NCBI GenBank assembly: GCA_937926445.1
Contig: CALBAK010000019.1
Coordinates: 1-49,989 of the forward strand
Source of the DNA: an uncultured Alphaproteobacteria bacterium
Lineage (GTDB): Bacteria > Pseudomonadota > Alphaproteobacteria > Geminicoccales > Geminicoccaceae
Length of the DNA: 49,989 nucleotides
Direction: 5' to 3'
Shown: piece after piece, positions 30,273-38,700 of the stretch
How the letters are laid out: each line of letters starts with the position of its first letter
Position numbering within the stretch: the stretch's first letter is position 1
The notes under the pieces: model-generated
What the model was told of the DNA's origin: nothing
The model's input: only the letters and a program-made list of their open reading frames with translations
The model's database searches: none
Position numbers and translations under genes: made by a program

Positions 30273-30527
30273 GTGTCCGGTACCTATTGCTTCTCGGTCC
30301 ATGCCCAGGCTACGCCGTCGGCGCTGCCGCGCGTCCTCGAAGTGTTCGCGCTCATGGGGCACGTACCCGAGCGCTGCCACAGCCAGCGCGTTCCCGGGGA
30401 CGAGCTCGTGGTCGATCTCCAGCTCGCGGACGTGACGGCCGCGGAGGCGGCACATCTGGCCAAGCGTCTCGGGCGGATCGTCGGGGTCGAGAGCGTGCTC
30501 TGGTCGGCCAAGCGGGCGGCCGCCTGA
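30273..30527 (+). CDS. Stand-alone ACT-domain-like protein
   Basis: Encodes 84 residues with beta-alpha-beta-beta-alpha-beta spacing. YCFSVHAQATPSALPRVLEVF is the first strand and helix, DELVVDLQLADV the middle strands, AHLAKRLGRIVGVESVLW the last helix and strand. The length and layout resemble small regulatory ACT proteins such as the acetolactate synthase subunit IlvM, but no catalytic partner is in the window. GTG 30273 is preceded by GAGGT at 7 bases. It stands alone behind a strong hairpin leader. A ligand-binding (amino acid) regulatory role is inference. Confidence 0.65.
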   Translation: MSGTYCFSVHAQATPSALPRVLEVFALMGHVPERCHSQRVPGDELVVDLQLADVTAAEAAHLAKRLGRIVGVESVLWSAKRAAA

Positions 30528-30582
30528 GCCGGTCCCCAGCGGTCCCGCGGCCGACCACCGGTCGGCTCGGCCGGCGCGGGGT

Positions 30583-32748
30583 TCAGCCCGCCATCGCGAC
30601 GGCCGGCCGGACGGCGGGGATCGGCGCGGGCGCGCCTGTGGCGCACTCGTCCAACCAATGCCGGAGCTCGACCAGACCCATGGGCCGGCCGAAGAGGAAG
30701 CCCTGGGCGCCGTCGCAACCGAGCTCGGCGAGCGTGCGGACTTGGTCCTCCCGCTCCACCCCTTCGCCGATCACCTTGAGGCCGAGCGAGCGGGCGAGCG
30801 CCAGGGTGGCGCGGACGATCTCGACGGCCTTGCGATCGCGATCGAGCTCCTGGACGAAGCGTCGGTCGATCTTCACGACGTCGAACGGCAACCTGAGCAG
30901 CTGGGCGAGACCGGAGGTTCCGGTGCCGAAATCGTCGAGGGCGAGCCACGCACCGTGCTCGCGCAGTTGGGTGAGCTTCGCCAGACTCTGGCCGCTCACC
31001 CGATCGAGGAGAACCTCCTCCGTGATCTCGAGACAGATCTCGCGGATCGTGACGCGAGCGGCCTCGAGGTCGGCGAGAAGGGTATCGACCAGACTCTCGT
31101 CAAAGACTTCGGCAGTGGACAGGTTGAGAGCGAGGCGCACCCCCGGCGGCATGCGGTCGCGGAGGGCGGCGAAGCTCGCCAATGCCGCGCGGCGGAAGAG
31201 ACGACCGAGCCGCAAGGCGCTCGTTCGATCCCCGGCGGCGCGGAACATCCGGTCCGGCGGCACCGGGCCGAGGCGCGGATGGGTCCAGCGACCGAGCGCC
31301 TCGAGGCTCACAAGAAATGACGCCGGCCCCGGTTTCAGTGCGACCACCGGCTGTAGGACGGCCCCGAACCCCTCGGGCAGCTGCTCGTCCGACCCGTGTT
31401 CCAAGACGGCCCGCAGTTCGCGGGCGATCTCGAGGCCGAGAGCGTCTTCTTTGGTAGCGCGACGGATGGTGCCCCGTTGCTCGCGCTTGGCGCGCACGAG
31501 CGCCTCGTCGGCGAGTCGCAACAAGGTCTCCGGATCGTCCGTATCGTCCGGGCAGAGAGCCACGCCGAGGGTTGCGCCGAGTCGCAACACACGGCCCTCG
31601 AACGGTACCGGCTCGTGCAGGGCGCCGCGCACGCGTTCGACGATCGCCTGCAGGTCGGGCTCGCTGCGCACGTCCAAGAGGAAGATCACGAACTCGTCGC
31701 CCCCGATCCGGCCCACGATGTCGTCCTTTCGGACGATCGCCCGCAGCCGCTCGGCGGCAGCCCGCAAGAGTGCATCGCCACCGGCGTGACCGGCCGTCTC
31801 GTTCGCCTCCTTGAAGTGATCGAGGTCGATGGCGATCGCACCGATCGATCGGCCGGCGGCGATCGCTCGCGCGAGCGCTGCGACCACGGCTCGCCGGTTG
31901 AAGAGCCCGGTGAGGGGGTCTTCGTGAGCGAGCCGGCCGAGGTCGCGGACCAGCGTAGCGATGCTGCGGGTCATCGGTCGAAAGATCCAGAACCCGATCG
32001 CCGCGATCAGGACCAGCATACCGCCGCCGAGGCCGAGGATGCCCGCGACGAGGTATTCGATATCGCGACGCAGAGAGGCTTCGTGCAGGGGTACGGCCCC
32101 GTCGAGCAGACCGAGGAGCGGGCCGAGGGCCTCGCGTCTAAGAGCGGTGATCGGCACGACGTCGGTGTGCTGGTCGGCTTCCAGGTCGTGGTCTTCTTCG
32201 AAATAGCGCAAGAGTTCGCGCAGCTCGCCCAAGAAGCGGGCCAGCCGTGGGGCGAGCGCGAGCGGGCCTCCGAAATAATGTTGGCGGAGCTCCTCAGTCC
32301 GCAGTGCAGGTGCTCGTTCGCCGACCGTCAAGCTGCGGAAGATCGTCTCCATCCGATCGGCGATCCGAACGAGTTCGAGCCGGGCGAGCTCCATCTCGAC
32401 GGGATCGTCACGCAGCAGATCGGGGAGGAGAGCGGCGATCCGCTGCGAGCGGGCACGTTGGGACGAGGCCTCGCTGACGATCGCGCCGTGGTCGCGTTGC
32501 GCGATCGCCATGAACACCGCGAGCCCGGTCGCGGCCAGCGTGGCGAGAGCGAGCAGGGCCAAGGAGAGCACCCAGCAGCAGGTGAGCCGGCGCTCGAGGT
32601 CGCGCTCGGCGAGGAGCGTGGCCACCGAACGGAAGCGGGCGAGACGGCCGAAAGTGACCACGAGCTCGGCGGCCCGGCAGAGCGGGGAACGGAGACTCCG
32701 CTCGCAACGTGCGTTCGTGGCTTCCTCGGGGGGCATGTTCTGGCGCAT
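30583..32748 (-). CDS. Membrane GGDEF-EAL protein (second paralogue)
   Basis: Encodes 721 residues. A cytoplasmic N-terminus of about 50 residues precedes a membrane helix (VLSLALLALATLAATGLAVF). A periplasmic helical region of about 150 residues, a second helix near residue 245 (ILGLGGGMLVLIAAIGFWIF), a GGDEF domain (RKDDIVGRIGGDEF, inhibitory RxxD kept) and an EAL domain follow. EAL positions are intact: SLEALGRW, LNLSTAEV, LEITEE, LDDFGTGTSG, KIDRRFV and GEGVERE. Both synthesis and hydrolysis of cyclic-di-GMP are thus possible. Start ATG 32748 or ATG 32736; neither has a strong ribosome site. The sensor differs from that of 22212-24224. Confidence 0.92.
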   Translation of the reverse strand: MRQNMPPEEATNARCERSLRSPLCRAAELVVTFGRLARFRSVATLLAERDLERRLTCCWVLSLALLALATLAATGLAVFMAIAQRDHGAIVSEASSQRARSQRIAALLPDLLRDDPVEMELARLELVRIADRMETIFRSLTVGERAPALRTEELRQHYFGGPLALAPRLARFLGELRELLRYFEEDHDLEADQHTDVVPITALRREALGPLLGLLDGAVPLHEASLRRDIEYLVAGILGLGGGMLVLIAAIGFWIFRPMTRSIATLVRDLGRLAHEDPLTGLFNRRAVVAALARAIAAGRSIGAIAIDLDHFKEANETAGHAGGDALLRAAAERLRAIVRKDDIVGRIGGDEFVIFLLDVRSEPDLQAIVERVRGALHEPVPFEGRVLRLGATLGVALCPDDTDDPETLLRLADEALVRAKREQRGTIRRATKEDALGLEIARELRAVLEHGSDEQLPEGFGAVLQPVVALKPGPASFLVSLEALGRWTHPRLGPVPPDRMFRAAGDRTSALRLGRLFRRAALASFAALRDRMPPGVRLALNLSTAEVFDESLVDTLLADLEAARVTIREICLEITEEVLLDRVSGQSLAKLTQLREHGAWLALDDFGTGTSGLAQLLRLPFDVVKIDRRFVQELDRDRKAVEIVRATLALARSLGLKVIGEGVEREDQVRTLAELGCDGAQGFLFGRPMGLVELRHWLDECATGAPAPIPAVRPAVAMAG

Positions 32749-32954
32749 CCCTGCTCAGGCGCGTTCGGATAGCCGTTCTAGCCCCCGATTCTTAACGAAA
32801 CTTTGCCCCCACCGACGAAACCTCCCGGCCGCTCGTCGGGGCCCGCATCGTCGGTGCTCTTCGCGCCGGACGCGGGTGTGGGCCGCGGGCGGGTCTCGCC
32901 CCCGCCCGACTCCGCCGCTAGGTTCGCTACGGCGTCACGGGAAAGGCCCGACCG

Positions 32955-33732
32955 ATGGCCGATCTCGTGCGGAGCGAGCTTCGGGACGGTGTGGCGATCG
33001 TCACCCTCGACAACCCATCCTTGAACCTCCTCACGCTCGAGCTCACCCGGCGGCTCGATGCGACCCTCGATCGCCTCGCCGTCGACCCGGCCTGCCGGGC
33101 GCTCCCGCCCATGGGCGCCGGCGAGCGGGCCTTCTGCGCCGGCTCGGACGTCAAGGAGTTCCCCGACCTCGTGGCTCCGGGTCGGGCGGTCGCGCGCGGG
33201 ACGATCCGCGAGAACCGGGTCCGGTCCGAGCTCGACGACTTCCCGAAGCCGACCGTCGCCGCGAGCCGCGGTCTCGCCCGTGGCGGCGGGCTCGAGCTGG
33301 CGCTCGCCTGCGACCTGATCCTGGTCGAGGAGGGCGAGCGGCTGGCGCTGCCTGGGGTCGATCTCGGGTGTCTTCCCGGGCTGCGGCGGCACGGTCCGCG
33401 TCACCCGGCGGATCGGCGAGGGCCGCGCCAAGGAGATGATGTTCAACGGCGAGCCGATCGACGCCGCGACCGCACTCGCCTGGGGGCTGATCAACCGGGT
33501 GGTCCCGCGTGGGCGCCTCCTCGAGGAGGCCGAGGTCCTCGCCCGGCGGCTGGCCGACGGCCCGGAACTCGCGCTTCGGCTCTGCAAGGAGGCGATCGAC
33601 CTCGTCTTCGACACGAGCGAGAACGAGGCGATCGAGCGCGCACTCGCGCTGATCGGCCGGGCCTTCGAGGGACCGGAGATCGGCGAAGGTGTGGCGGCCT
33701 TCCCCGGGAAGCGGCCGCCGCGCTGGCGCTGA
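32955..33732 (+). pseudogene. Enoyl-CoA hydratase/isomerase family gene, one frameshift
   Basis: The first part reads MADLVRSELRDGVAIVTLDN, then AFCAGSDVKEF (oxyanion-hole block) and GGGLELALACDLILVEEG, the crotonase fold. After GVDLG at about residue 138 the frame is wrong. One base over, it continues VFPGCGGTVRVTRRIGEGRA, MMFNGEPIDAATALAWGLIN and LLEEAEVLARRLADGPELAL. Removing the T at 33369 (or an equivalent base) restores about 258 residues. The LPPMGAGERAF stretch is also unusual; relatives have an aliphatic-TGAGERAF strand. The reaction would be hydration or isomerisation of an acyl-CoA. It leads a group with a cupin and a hydrolase. Confidence 0.82.
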
Positions 33733-33791
33733 AAGGGCCTTCATGGAGCTGCCGGATGCCCCCACATGGCGAGGCGGTTGCGGAGGACAGG

Positions 33792-34313
33792 ATGGGCCAG
33801 GCTGCAGACACACCCGTTCACGTCGTGCGGCCCGAGGAGGGCGAGAGCTTCTGGCAACCCGTGCCGGCCAACGGCTACGCCGAGGTCCGGGTCTCGCACC
33901 GCCGCGATGCGCGGGTGACCTCGCTCGCCACGGGCATCCAGGTGATCGCCCCGAACGGCTTCGTCCGCGAGCACGTCCACCCGGCCCAGGACGAGCTACT
34001 CTTCTTCTACGAGGGGACCGGCGAGGCCTGGATCGACGGCATCCGGCATGCGCTCGTGCCGGGTACCACGGTGTTCGTAGGCGCCGGCCACCGGCACAAG
34101 TTCGTGAACACGGGCGACGGTCCGCTCGCCATGATGTGGGTGATGGTTCCGGGCGGCCCGAACGGGCTCGACGCGTTCTTCGCCCGGATCGGCCGGCCGC
34201 GGACCCCGGGCGAGCCGGCGCCGACACCGTTCCCGCGACCGGCGGACGTCCTCGCGATCGAGGCCGCGACCGTCTTCGCCCACCCGTCTTCCGACGGAGG
34301 GGGCGATCCTTGA
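33792..34313 (+). CDS. Cupin domain-containing protein
   Basis: Encodes 173 residues. Cupin motif 1 is visible as NGFVREHVHPAQDELLFFYE (two His and a Glu as metal ligands) and motif 2 as VPGTTVFVGAGHRHKFVNTG (third His). A single beta-barrel of this sort serves in dioxygenases, isomerases and ligand sensors; which applies is not determined. ATG 33792 is chosen over an upstream ATG at 33756 because GGAGG lies 5 bases before it. The stop overlaps the TTG start of the hydrolase gene, so the two are coupled. Confidence 0.85.
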   Translation: MGQAADTPVHVVRPEEGESFWQPVPANGYAEVRVSHRRDARVTSLATGIQVIAPNGFVREHVHPAQDELLFFYEGTGEAWIDGIRHALVPGTTVFVGAGHRHKFVNTGDGPLAMMWVMVPGGPNGLDAFFARIGRPRTPGEPAPTPFPRPADVLAIEAATVFAHPSSDGGGDP

Positions 34314-35116
34314 GCGAGCTCGTTCTGCCGGGCGGCGACCGGCTCTGGTACGACGTCCGGGGCGAGGGACCGCCGCTCTTCCTCGTGCCGGGGCTCGCCG
34401 GCGTCTCCGACTTCTTCGCCCCGCACGTCGAGCCGCTCGCCCGCCGTTTCACCGTGGTGCTGCACGACCATCGCGGCTGCGGCCGCTCCTCGCCGGCGCG
34501 CATCGACTATTCGGTCGAGCAGATGGCGAGCGACGTGGTGGCGCTCATGGACCATCTCGGGATCGCGCGGGCGCATCTGCTCGGCCATTCGACCGGTGGG
34601 GCGATCGGCCAGACGCTCGCGATCGACCGGCCGGAGCGGATCGACCGGCTCGTGCTGTGTGCCACCTGGACCGCCGCCGACGGCTGGTTCCGCCTGCTCT
34701 TCCAGAATCGGCGCGAGATCCTGGAAGGCCTCGGCCCCGGAGCTTATGCGCGGATCTCGGCGCTTTTCCTCAACGCCCCCTTCTGGGTGCGGCTGCACCC
34801 CGAGATCGCCGCGGTGAGCGAGGAGGAGGCGCGACGGCGGATCCGCGACCCGGAGATCCTGTTGCGCCGGATCCGGGCGATCCTGGCCTTCGACCGGCGC
34901 GCCGATCTGCACCGGATCCGCGCGCCCACGCTCGTCATGGGGGCGCGCGACGACATGGTGACCCCGGCCTATTTCAGCGAAGAGCTCGGCCGGCTGATCC
35001 CCGGGGCGGAGACCGTGATCCTGCCTGATGGTGGGCATTTCTTCCCGGTCGCCCGCGCGGCCGCCTTCCGCGCCCATGTCCTCCGCTTCCTCGACCCCGC
35101 ATCGGTCGAGAAGTGA
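34310..35116 (+). CDS. Alpha/beta hydrolase (RutD-like)
   Basis: Encodes 268 residues. The fold begins LWYDVRGEGPPLFLVPGLAG, with LHDHRGCGRSS as oxyanion region. The nucleophile is Ser94 in GHSTGGAIG, the acid Asp214 or Asp215 in GARDDMVTP, and the base His243 in PDGGHFFPV, a complete triad. The sequence resembles RutD (aminoacrylate hydrolase) and 3-oxoadipate enol-lactonase, but no rut or pca gene is nearby. TTG 34310 overlaps the cupin TGA and is preceded by GGAGGGGGC. The enoyl-CoA hydratase, cupin and hydrolase together suggest a small catabolic operon of unknown substrate. Confidence 0.87.
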   Translation: MSELVLPGGDRLWYDVRGEGPPLFLVPGLAGVSDFFAPHVEPLARRFTVVLHDHRGCGRSSPARIDYSVEQMASDVVALMDHLGIARAHLLGHSTGGAIGQTLAIDRPERIDRLVLCATWTAADGWFRLLFQNRREILEGLGPGAYARISALFLNAPFWVRLHPEIAAVSEEEARRRIRDPEILLRRIRAILAFDRRADLHRIRAPTLVMGARDDMVTPAYFSEELGRLIPGAETVILPDGGHFFPVARAAAFRAHVLRFLDPASVEK

Positions 35117-35250
35117 TCGCGATCACCGGCGACCCCGATCGCCGACGGCGGCTGCCGTCGCGCCGGTCGGGACCGGGAGACGCCCCCGCTAACGCGTCGG
35201 ACAGGGGAGCACCTCTCCTGCCGCGCTTTCCTCGCGCGATTGTCACGAAA

Positions 35251-35299
35251 CCGCCTCCCTGCCATGGTCGGAGGCGGCGGTGCGCGGGACGCGCGTCCC
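35251..35299 (+). promoter_or_regulatory. Two dyads in the ugpB leader
   Basis: CCGCCTCC at 35251-35258 pairs with GGAGGCGG at 35270-35277 (8-bp stem, 11-base loop). It is followed by a perfect 14-base palindrome, GGGACGCGCGTCCC, at 35286-35299, 20 bases before ATG 35319. Just upstream TTGTCAC at 35240-35246 resembles one half of a Pho box, but no good second half is present. Operator or leader-structure roles are possible; none is shown. Confidence 0.35.
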
Positions 35300-35318
35300 G
35301 AGGGACAGGGAGTCGAGG

Positions 35319-36641
35319 ATGCTCAGGAGGCACGGATTGCTCGCCGGCGCCACAGCGTTGGCCGTGGTGCTCACGGCCGGGGCCGCCGAGGCCAAGATCG
35401 AGATCCAGTGGTGGCACGCGATGAGCGGCCCGCTCGGCGAGAAGGTCAACAAGCTCGCCACCGACTTCAACGCGAGCCAGGGGGACTACGAGGTCAAGGC
35501 GGTCTACAAGGGCTCCTACGCCGAGACGATGACGGGTGCCATCGCCGCCTTCCGCGCCAAGCAGCATCCCCACATCGTCCAGGTCTTCGAGGTAGGAACC
35601 GCGACGATGATGGCAGCCAAGGGTGCCGTCTATCCGATCTACCAGCTAATGGCGGAAGCTGGCGAGCCATTCGACCCGACGAGCTATTTGCCGGCCGTGG
35701 TCGGTTACTACACGACCACCACGGGCGAGATGCTTTCGTTTCCGTTCAACAGCTCGACGCCCGTGATGTACTACAACAAGACGGCGTTCGAGAAAGCGGG
35801 GCTCGATCCGGCGAAGCCGCCCGCCACCTGGCCCGAGGTCGAGGCCGCGGCCAAGAAGCTGCAGGCCGCGGGATATCCTTGCGGCTTCACCACCCAATGG
35901 CCCTCCTGGATCCAGATCGAGAATTTCTCGGCCTGGCACAACCAGCCCTTGGGTACGCTCGAGAACGGGTTCGGCGGGCTCGCCACCGAGCTCGTCTTCA
36001 ACAAGACCAAGGCGGTCGACCACATCAAGGCGCTCGGCGAGTGGCAGAAGACCAAGATCTTCGACTACGGTGGCCGGCGCGGTGACAGCGATCCGAAGTT
36101 CTTCAACCAGCAGTGCCCGATCTTCTTCGCGAGCTCGGCGGCCTACGCGGCGGTCAAGGCCAATGCCAAGGACTTCGCCTGGGGCATCGGCATGCTGCCC
36201 TACTGGCCGAACGTCGAGGGCGCACCGCAGAACTCGATCATCGGCGGGGCCTCGCTCTGGGTGCTCAAGGGCCACAAGCCCGAAGAGTACAAGGGCGTGG
36301 CCAAGTTCTTCTCCTATCTCTCCTCGCCCGAGGTGCAGGCCTGGTGGCACCAAGAGACGGGCTACCTGCCGATCACCCCGGCCGCTTACGAGCTCACCAA
36401 GAAGTCGGGCTTTTACGAGAAGAACCCGGGCACCGACACCTCGATCCGGCAGATGACCAACAAGCCGCCGACCGCCAATTCCAAGGGTCTGCGGTTCGGC
36501 AGCTTCGTCCAGATCCGCGACATCATCGAGGAAGAGCTCGAGGCGGTCTTCCAGGGCAAGAAGGGAGCCCAGGAAGCCCTCGATTCGGCGGTCAAGCGCG
36601 GCAACGAGCTCCTGCGCCAGTTCGAGAAAGCCAACAGCTGA
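35319..36641 (+). CDS. ugpB: Ugp-type sn-glycerol-3-phosphate ABC transporter substrate-binding protein
   Basis: Encodes 440 residues. The signal peptide (LRRHGLLAGATALAVVLTAGAAEA) is followed by IEIQWWHAMSGPLGEKVNKL, the UgpB opening. HIVQVFEVGTATMM, FPFNSSTPVMYYNKTAFEKA and GASLWVLKGHKPEEYKGVAK continue the match. The protein captures glycerol-3-phosphate or its diesters in the periplasm in characterised relatives. ATG 35319 has GGGAG 6 bases upstream; an earlier in-frame ATG at 35280 would prefix a non-signal sequence. Two permease genes follow within the same operon. The leader has two dyads. Confidence 0.9.
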   Translation: MLRRHGLLAGATALAVVLTAGAAEAKIEIQWWHAMSGPLGEKVNKLATDFNASQGDYEVKAVYKGSYAETMTGAIAAFRAKQHPHIVQVFEVGTATMMAAKGAVYPIYQLMAEAGEPFDPTSYLPAVVGYYTTTTGEMLSFPFNSSTPVMYYNKTAFEKAGLDPAKPPATWPEVEAAAKKLQAAGYPCGFTTQWPSWIQIENFSAWHNQPLGTLENGFGGLATELVFNKTKAVDHIKALGEWQKTKIFDYGGRRGDSDPKFFNQQCPIFFASSAAYAAVKANAKDFAWGIGMLPYWPNVEGAPQNSIIGGASLWVLKGHKPEEYKGVAKFFSYLSSPEVQAWWHQETGYLPITPAAYELTKKSGFYEKNPGTDTSIRQMTNKPPTANSKGLRFGSFVQIRDIIEEELEAVFQGKKGAQEALDSAVKRGNELLRQFEKANS

Positions 36642-36683
36642 GGATCGGGGGGCCGAGGCCGGAAGGTCGCGGCCCCGCCCCGG

Positions 36684-37568
36684 ATGCACAAGCGGGTCAC
36701 CTTTCGCGAGCGTTGGCTGGCGCTTCTCCTGCTCGCCCCACAGCTCGCGATCACGCTCGTTTTCTTCATCTGGCCGGCAGGCCGGGCGCTCTGGCAGTCG
36801 GTCCTGCTCGAGGACCCGTTCGGGCTTTCGACCCGCTTCGTCTGGTTCGACAATTTCGCCCGCCTGTTCGCCGATCCGCTCTACCTCAACGCGCTCAGGG
36901 TGACGCTGATCTTCAGCGCTGCGGTGGCGGCGAGCGGCATCGCCTCGGCGCTCCTGCTCGCGGTGATGGCCGATCACGTGCTCCGGGGTGCCGCGATCTA
37001 CAAGACGCTCCTGATCTGGCCCTATGCGGTCGCCCCGGCGGTCGCGGGCCTCCTCTGGTTCTTCCTGTTCCACCCGACGGTCGGGATCCTCGCATGGCTC
37101 TTGCGGCAGGCCGGGATCGAGTGGAACCACAAGCTCGACGGCGGGCAAGCCCTCATGCTCGTGATCGTCGCGGCGACCTGGAAGCAGATCTCCTACAATT
37201 TCTTGTTTTTCCTGGCGGGGCTCCAGTCGATTCCGCGCTCGCTGATCGAGGCCGCGGCGATCGACGGTGCCTCGCCGGGCCAGCGCTTCTGGAAGATCGT
37301 CTTTCCGCTGCTCTCGCCCACGACATTCTTCCTGATCGTGGTCAACGTGGTCTACGCCTTCTTCGACACCTTCGGGATCGTCCATGCGGTGACCGAGGGG
37401 GGGCCGGGGCAGGACACCACGATCCTGGTCTACAAGGTGTTCAAAGACGGGTTCATCGCGCTCGATCTCGGCGGCTCGGCGGCACAATCGGTGATCCTGC
37501 TCCTGATCGTGAGCGTTCTCACCGTCTTCCAATTCCGTTTCATCGAGCGCCGGGTGCAGTACGCTTGA
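36684..37568 (+). CDS. ugpA: Ugp-type ABC transporter permease UgpA
   Basis: Encodes 294 residues with six predicted helices. The N-terminus [20 protein letters not shown] and [20 protein letters not shown] match UgpA. The EAA loop that docks the ATPase is [20 protein letters not shown] near residue 190. It lies 42 bases after ugpB, and its TGA overlaps the ATG of ugpE by one base. Confidence 0.92.
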   Translation: MHKRVTFRERWLALLLLAPQLAITLVFFIWPAGRALWQSVLLEDPFGLSTRFVWFDNFARLFADPLYLNALRVTLIFSAAVAASGIASALLLAVMADHVLRGAAIYKTLLIWPYAVAPAVAGLLWFFLFHPTVGILAWLLRQAGIEWNHKLDGGQALMLVIVAATWKQISYNFLFFLAGLQSIPRSLIEAAAIDGASPGQRFWKIVFPLLSPTTFFLIVVNVVYAFFDTFGIVHAVTEGGPGQDTTILVYKVFKDGFIALDLGGSAAQSVILLLIVSVLTVFQFRFIERRVQYA

Positions 37569-38416
37569 TGGTGGAGCGGCGGCCGATTTTCGACGCGATC
37601 GCTCATCTGACGCTGATCCTGGGCGTCGTCGTGGTCGGATTGCCCATCTGGATCGTACTCGTCACTTCCACCCAACGGATGGAGGACGTGCTCGCCGCGC
37701 CGATTCCGATGTGGTTCGGCGATCGTGCGCTCGAGAACTACGCCGCGGTCTTGGGCGTGGGCGTCCAGGGCTCGCACACCGGTCCGGTCGCCCGGATGAT
37801 GCTCAACTCGTTGATCATGGCGCTCGCCATCGCGATCGGCAAGATCACGATATCGTTGCTCTCGGCCTTCGCCATCGTTTATTTCCGCTTTCCCGGACGG
37901 ATGCTGGCGTTTTGGACGATCTTCCTCACTCTCATGTTGCCGGTCGAGGTCCGCATCCTGCCGACTTTCGAAGTCGTGGCCAATCTCGGGCTTCTCAATT
38001 CCTATCTCGGGCTCACCGTACCGCTGATCGCCTCGGCCACGGCGACCTTCCTCTTCCGCCAGTTCTTCTTGACCGTGCCCGAGGAGCTCACCGAAGCGGC
38101 GCGGGTCGACGGTGCCGGGCCCTTGCGTTTCCTCTGGTCGATCCTGATACCCCTCTCGCGCACCAGCATCGCCGCCCTCTTCGTCATCCTATTCATCTAC
38201 GGCTGGAATCAGTATCTCTGGCCGCTGCTCGTGACGACCGACGAGCGTTACCAGACGATCGTCATGACCATGCAGCGCCTCGTGGAGGCGACCGACGCGG
38301 CCCCCGAGTTCCACCACGTTGCCGCGGTCGCCATGCTCGCCATGCTGCCGCCCGTGCTGGTGGTGATCCTCATGCAGCGCTGGTTCGTGAAGGGCCTGAC
38401 CGACACCGAGAAGTGA
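37568..38416 (+). CDS. ugpE: Ugp-type ABC transporter permease UgpE
   Basis: Encodes 282 residues with six predicted helices. AMMLNSL-like MMLNSLIMALAIAIGKITIS and the EAA loop EAARVDGAGPLRFLWSILIP at about residue 176 are typical, as is LFIYGWNQYLWPLLVTTDE. The gene is coupled to ugpA (TGATG). In most genomes ugpC (ATPase) follows; here the next gene on this strand is an M23 peptidase, so the ATPase must be supplied from elsewhere. Confidence 0.92.
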   Translation: MVERRPIFDAIAHLTLILGVVVVGLPIWIVLVTSTQRMEDVLAAPIPMWFGDRALENYAAVLGVGVQGSHTGPVARMMLNSLIMALAIAIGKITISLLSAFAIVYFRFPGRMLAFWTIFLTLMLPVEVRILPTFEVVANLGLLNSYLGLTVPLIASATATFLFRQFFLTVPEELTEAARVDGAGPLRFLWSILIPLSRTSIAALFVILFIYGWNQYLWPLLVTTDERYQTIVMTMQRLVEATDAAPEFHHVAAVAMLAMLPPVLVVILMQRWFVKGLTDTEK

Positions 38417-38700
38417 GCCCGGGCGCATCCCTGGGCGATCGTCCCGGGTGGCGGCTTGCGTCGGCGCGTTAACGCTTCCAAAAGGAAAGTCGTGCGACGG
38501 ATCGGCCACACATCCGGCCCACGGGAGGTGTCGTCATCGTCTCGAGCGCTGCGTTCGCTGCCTCGCGGTCGCCGTCTCTCCCGCTCCTCGCGGGGTCCGT
38601 CCTGCTGTGCGCTGCACTGCTCCACGCGACGGGCCCGGCACCGCGACCGCCGGGGGTCGAGCTGCCGCCCGAGCCCGCGACGGCCCTTCGGCCGGGGCTC

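Noticed and set aside
32749-32954. AT-richer patch (TTCTTAACGAAACTTTG) between the GGDEF-EAL and enoyl-CoA hydratase genes
   Set aside because: Likely holds divergent promoters, but no hexamer pair with acceptable spacing was found on either strand.
38418-38448. CCCGGG repeated at 38418-38423 and 38443-38448 as a terminator after ugpE
   Set aside because: Each copy is self-complementary, the loop would be 19 bases and there is no T run; too weak to call.
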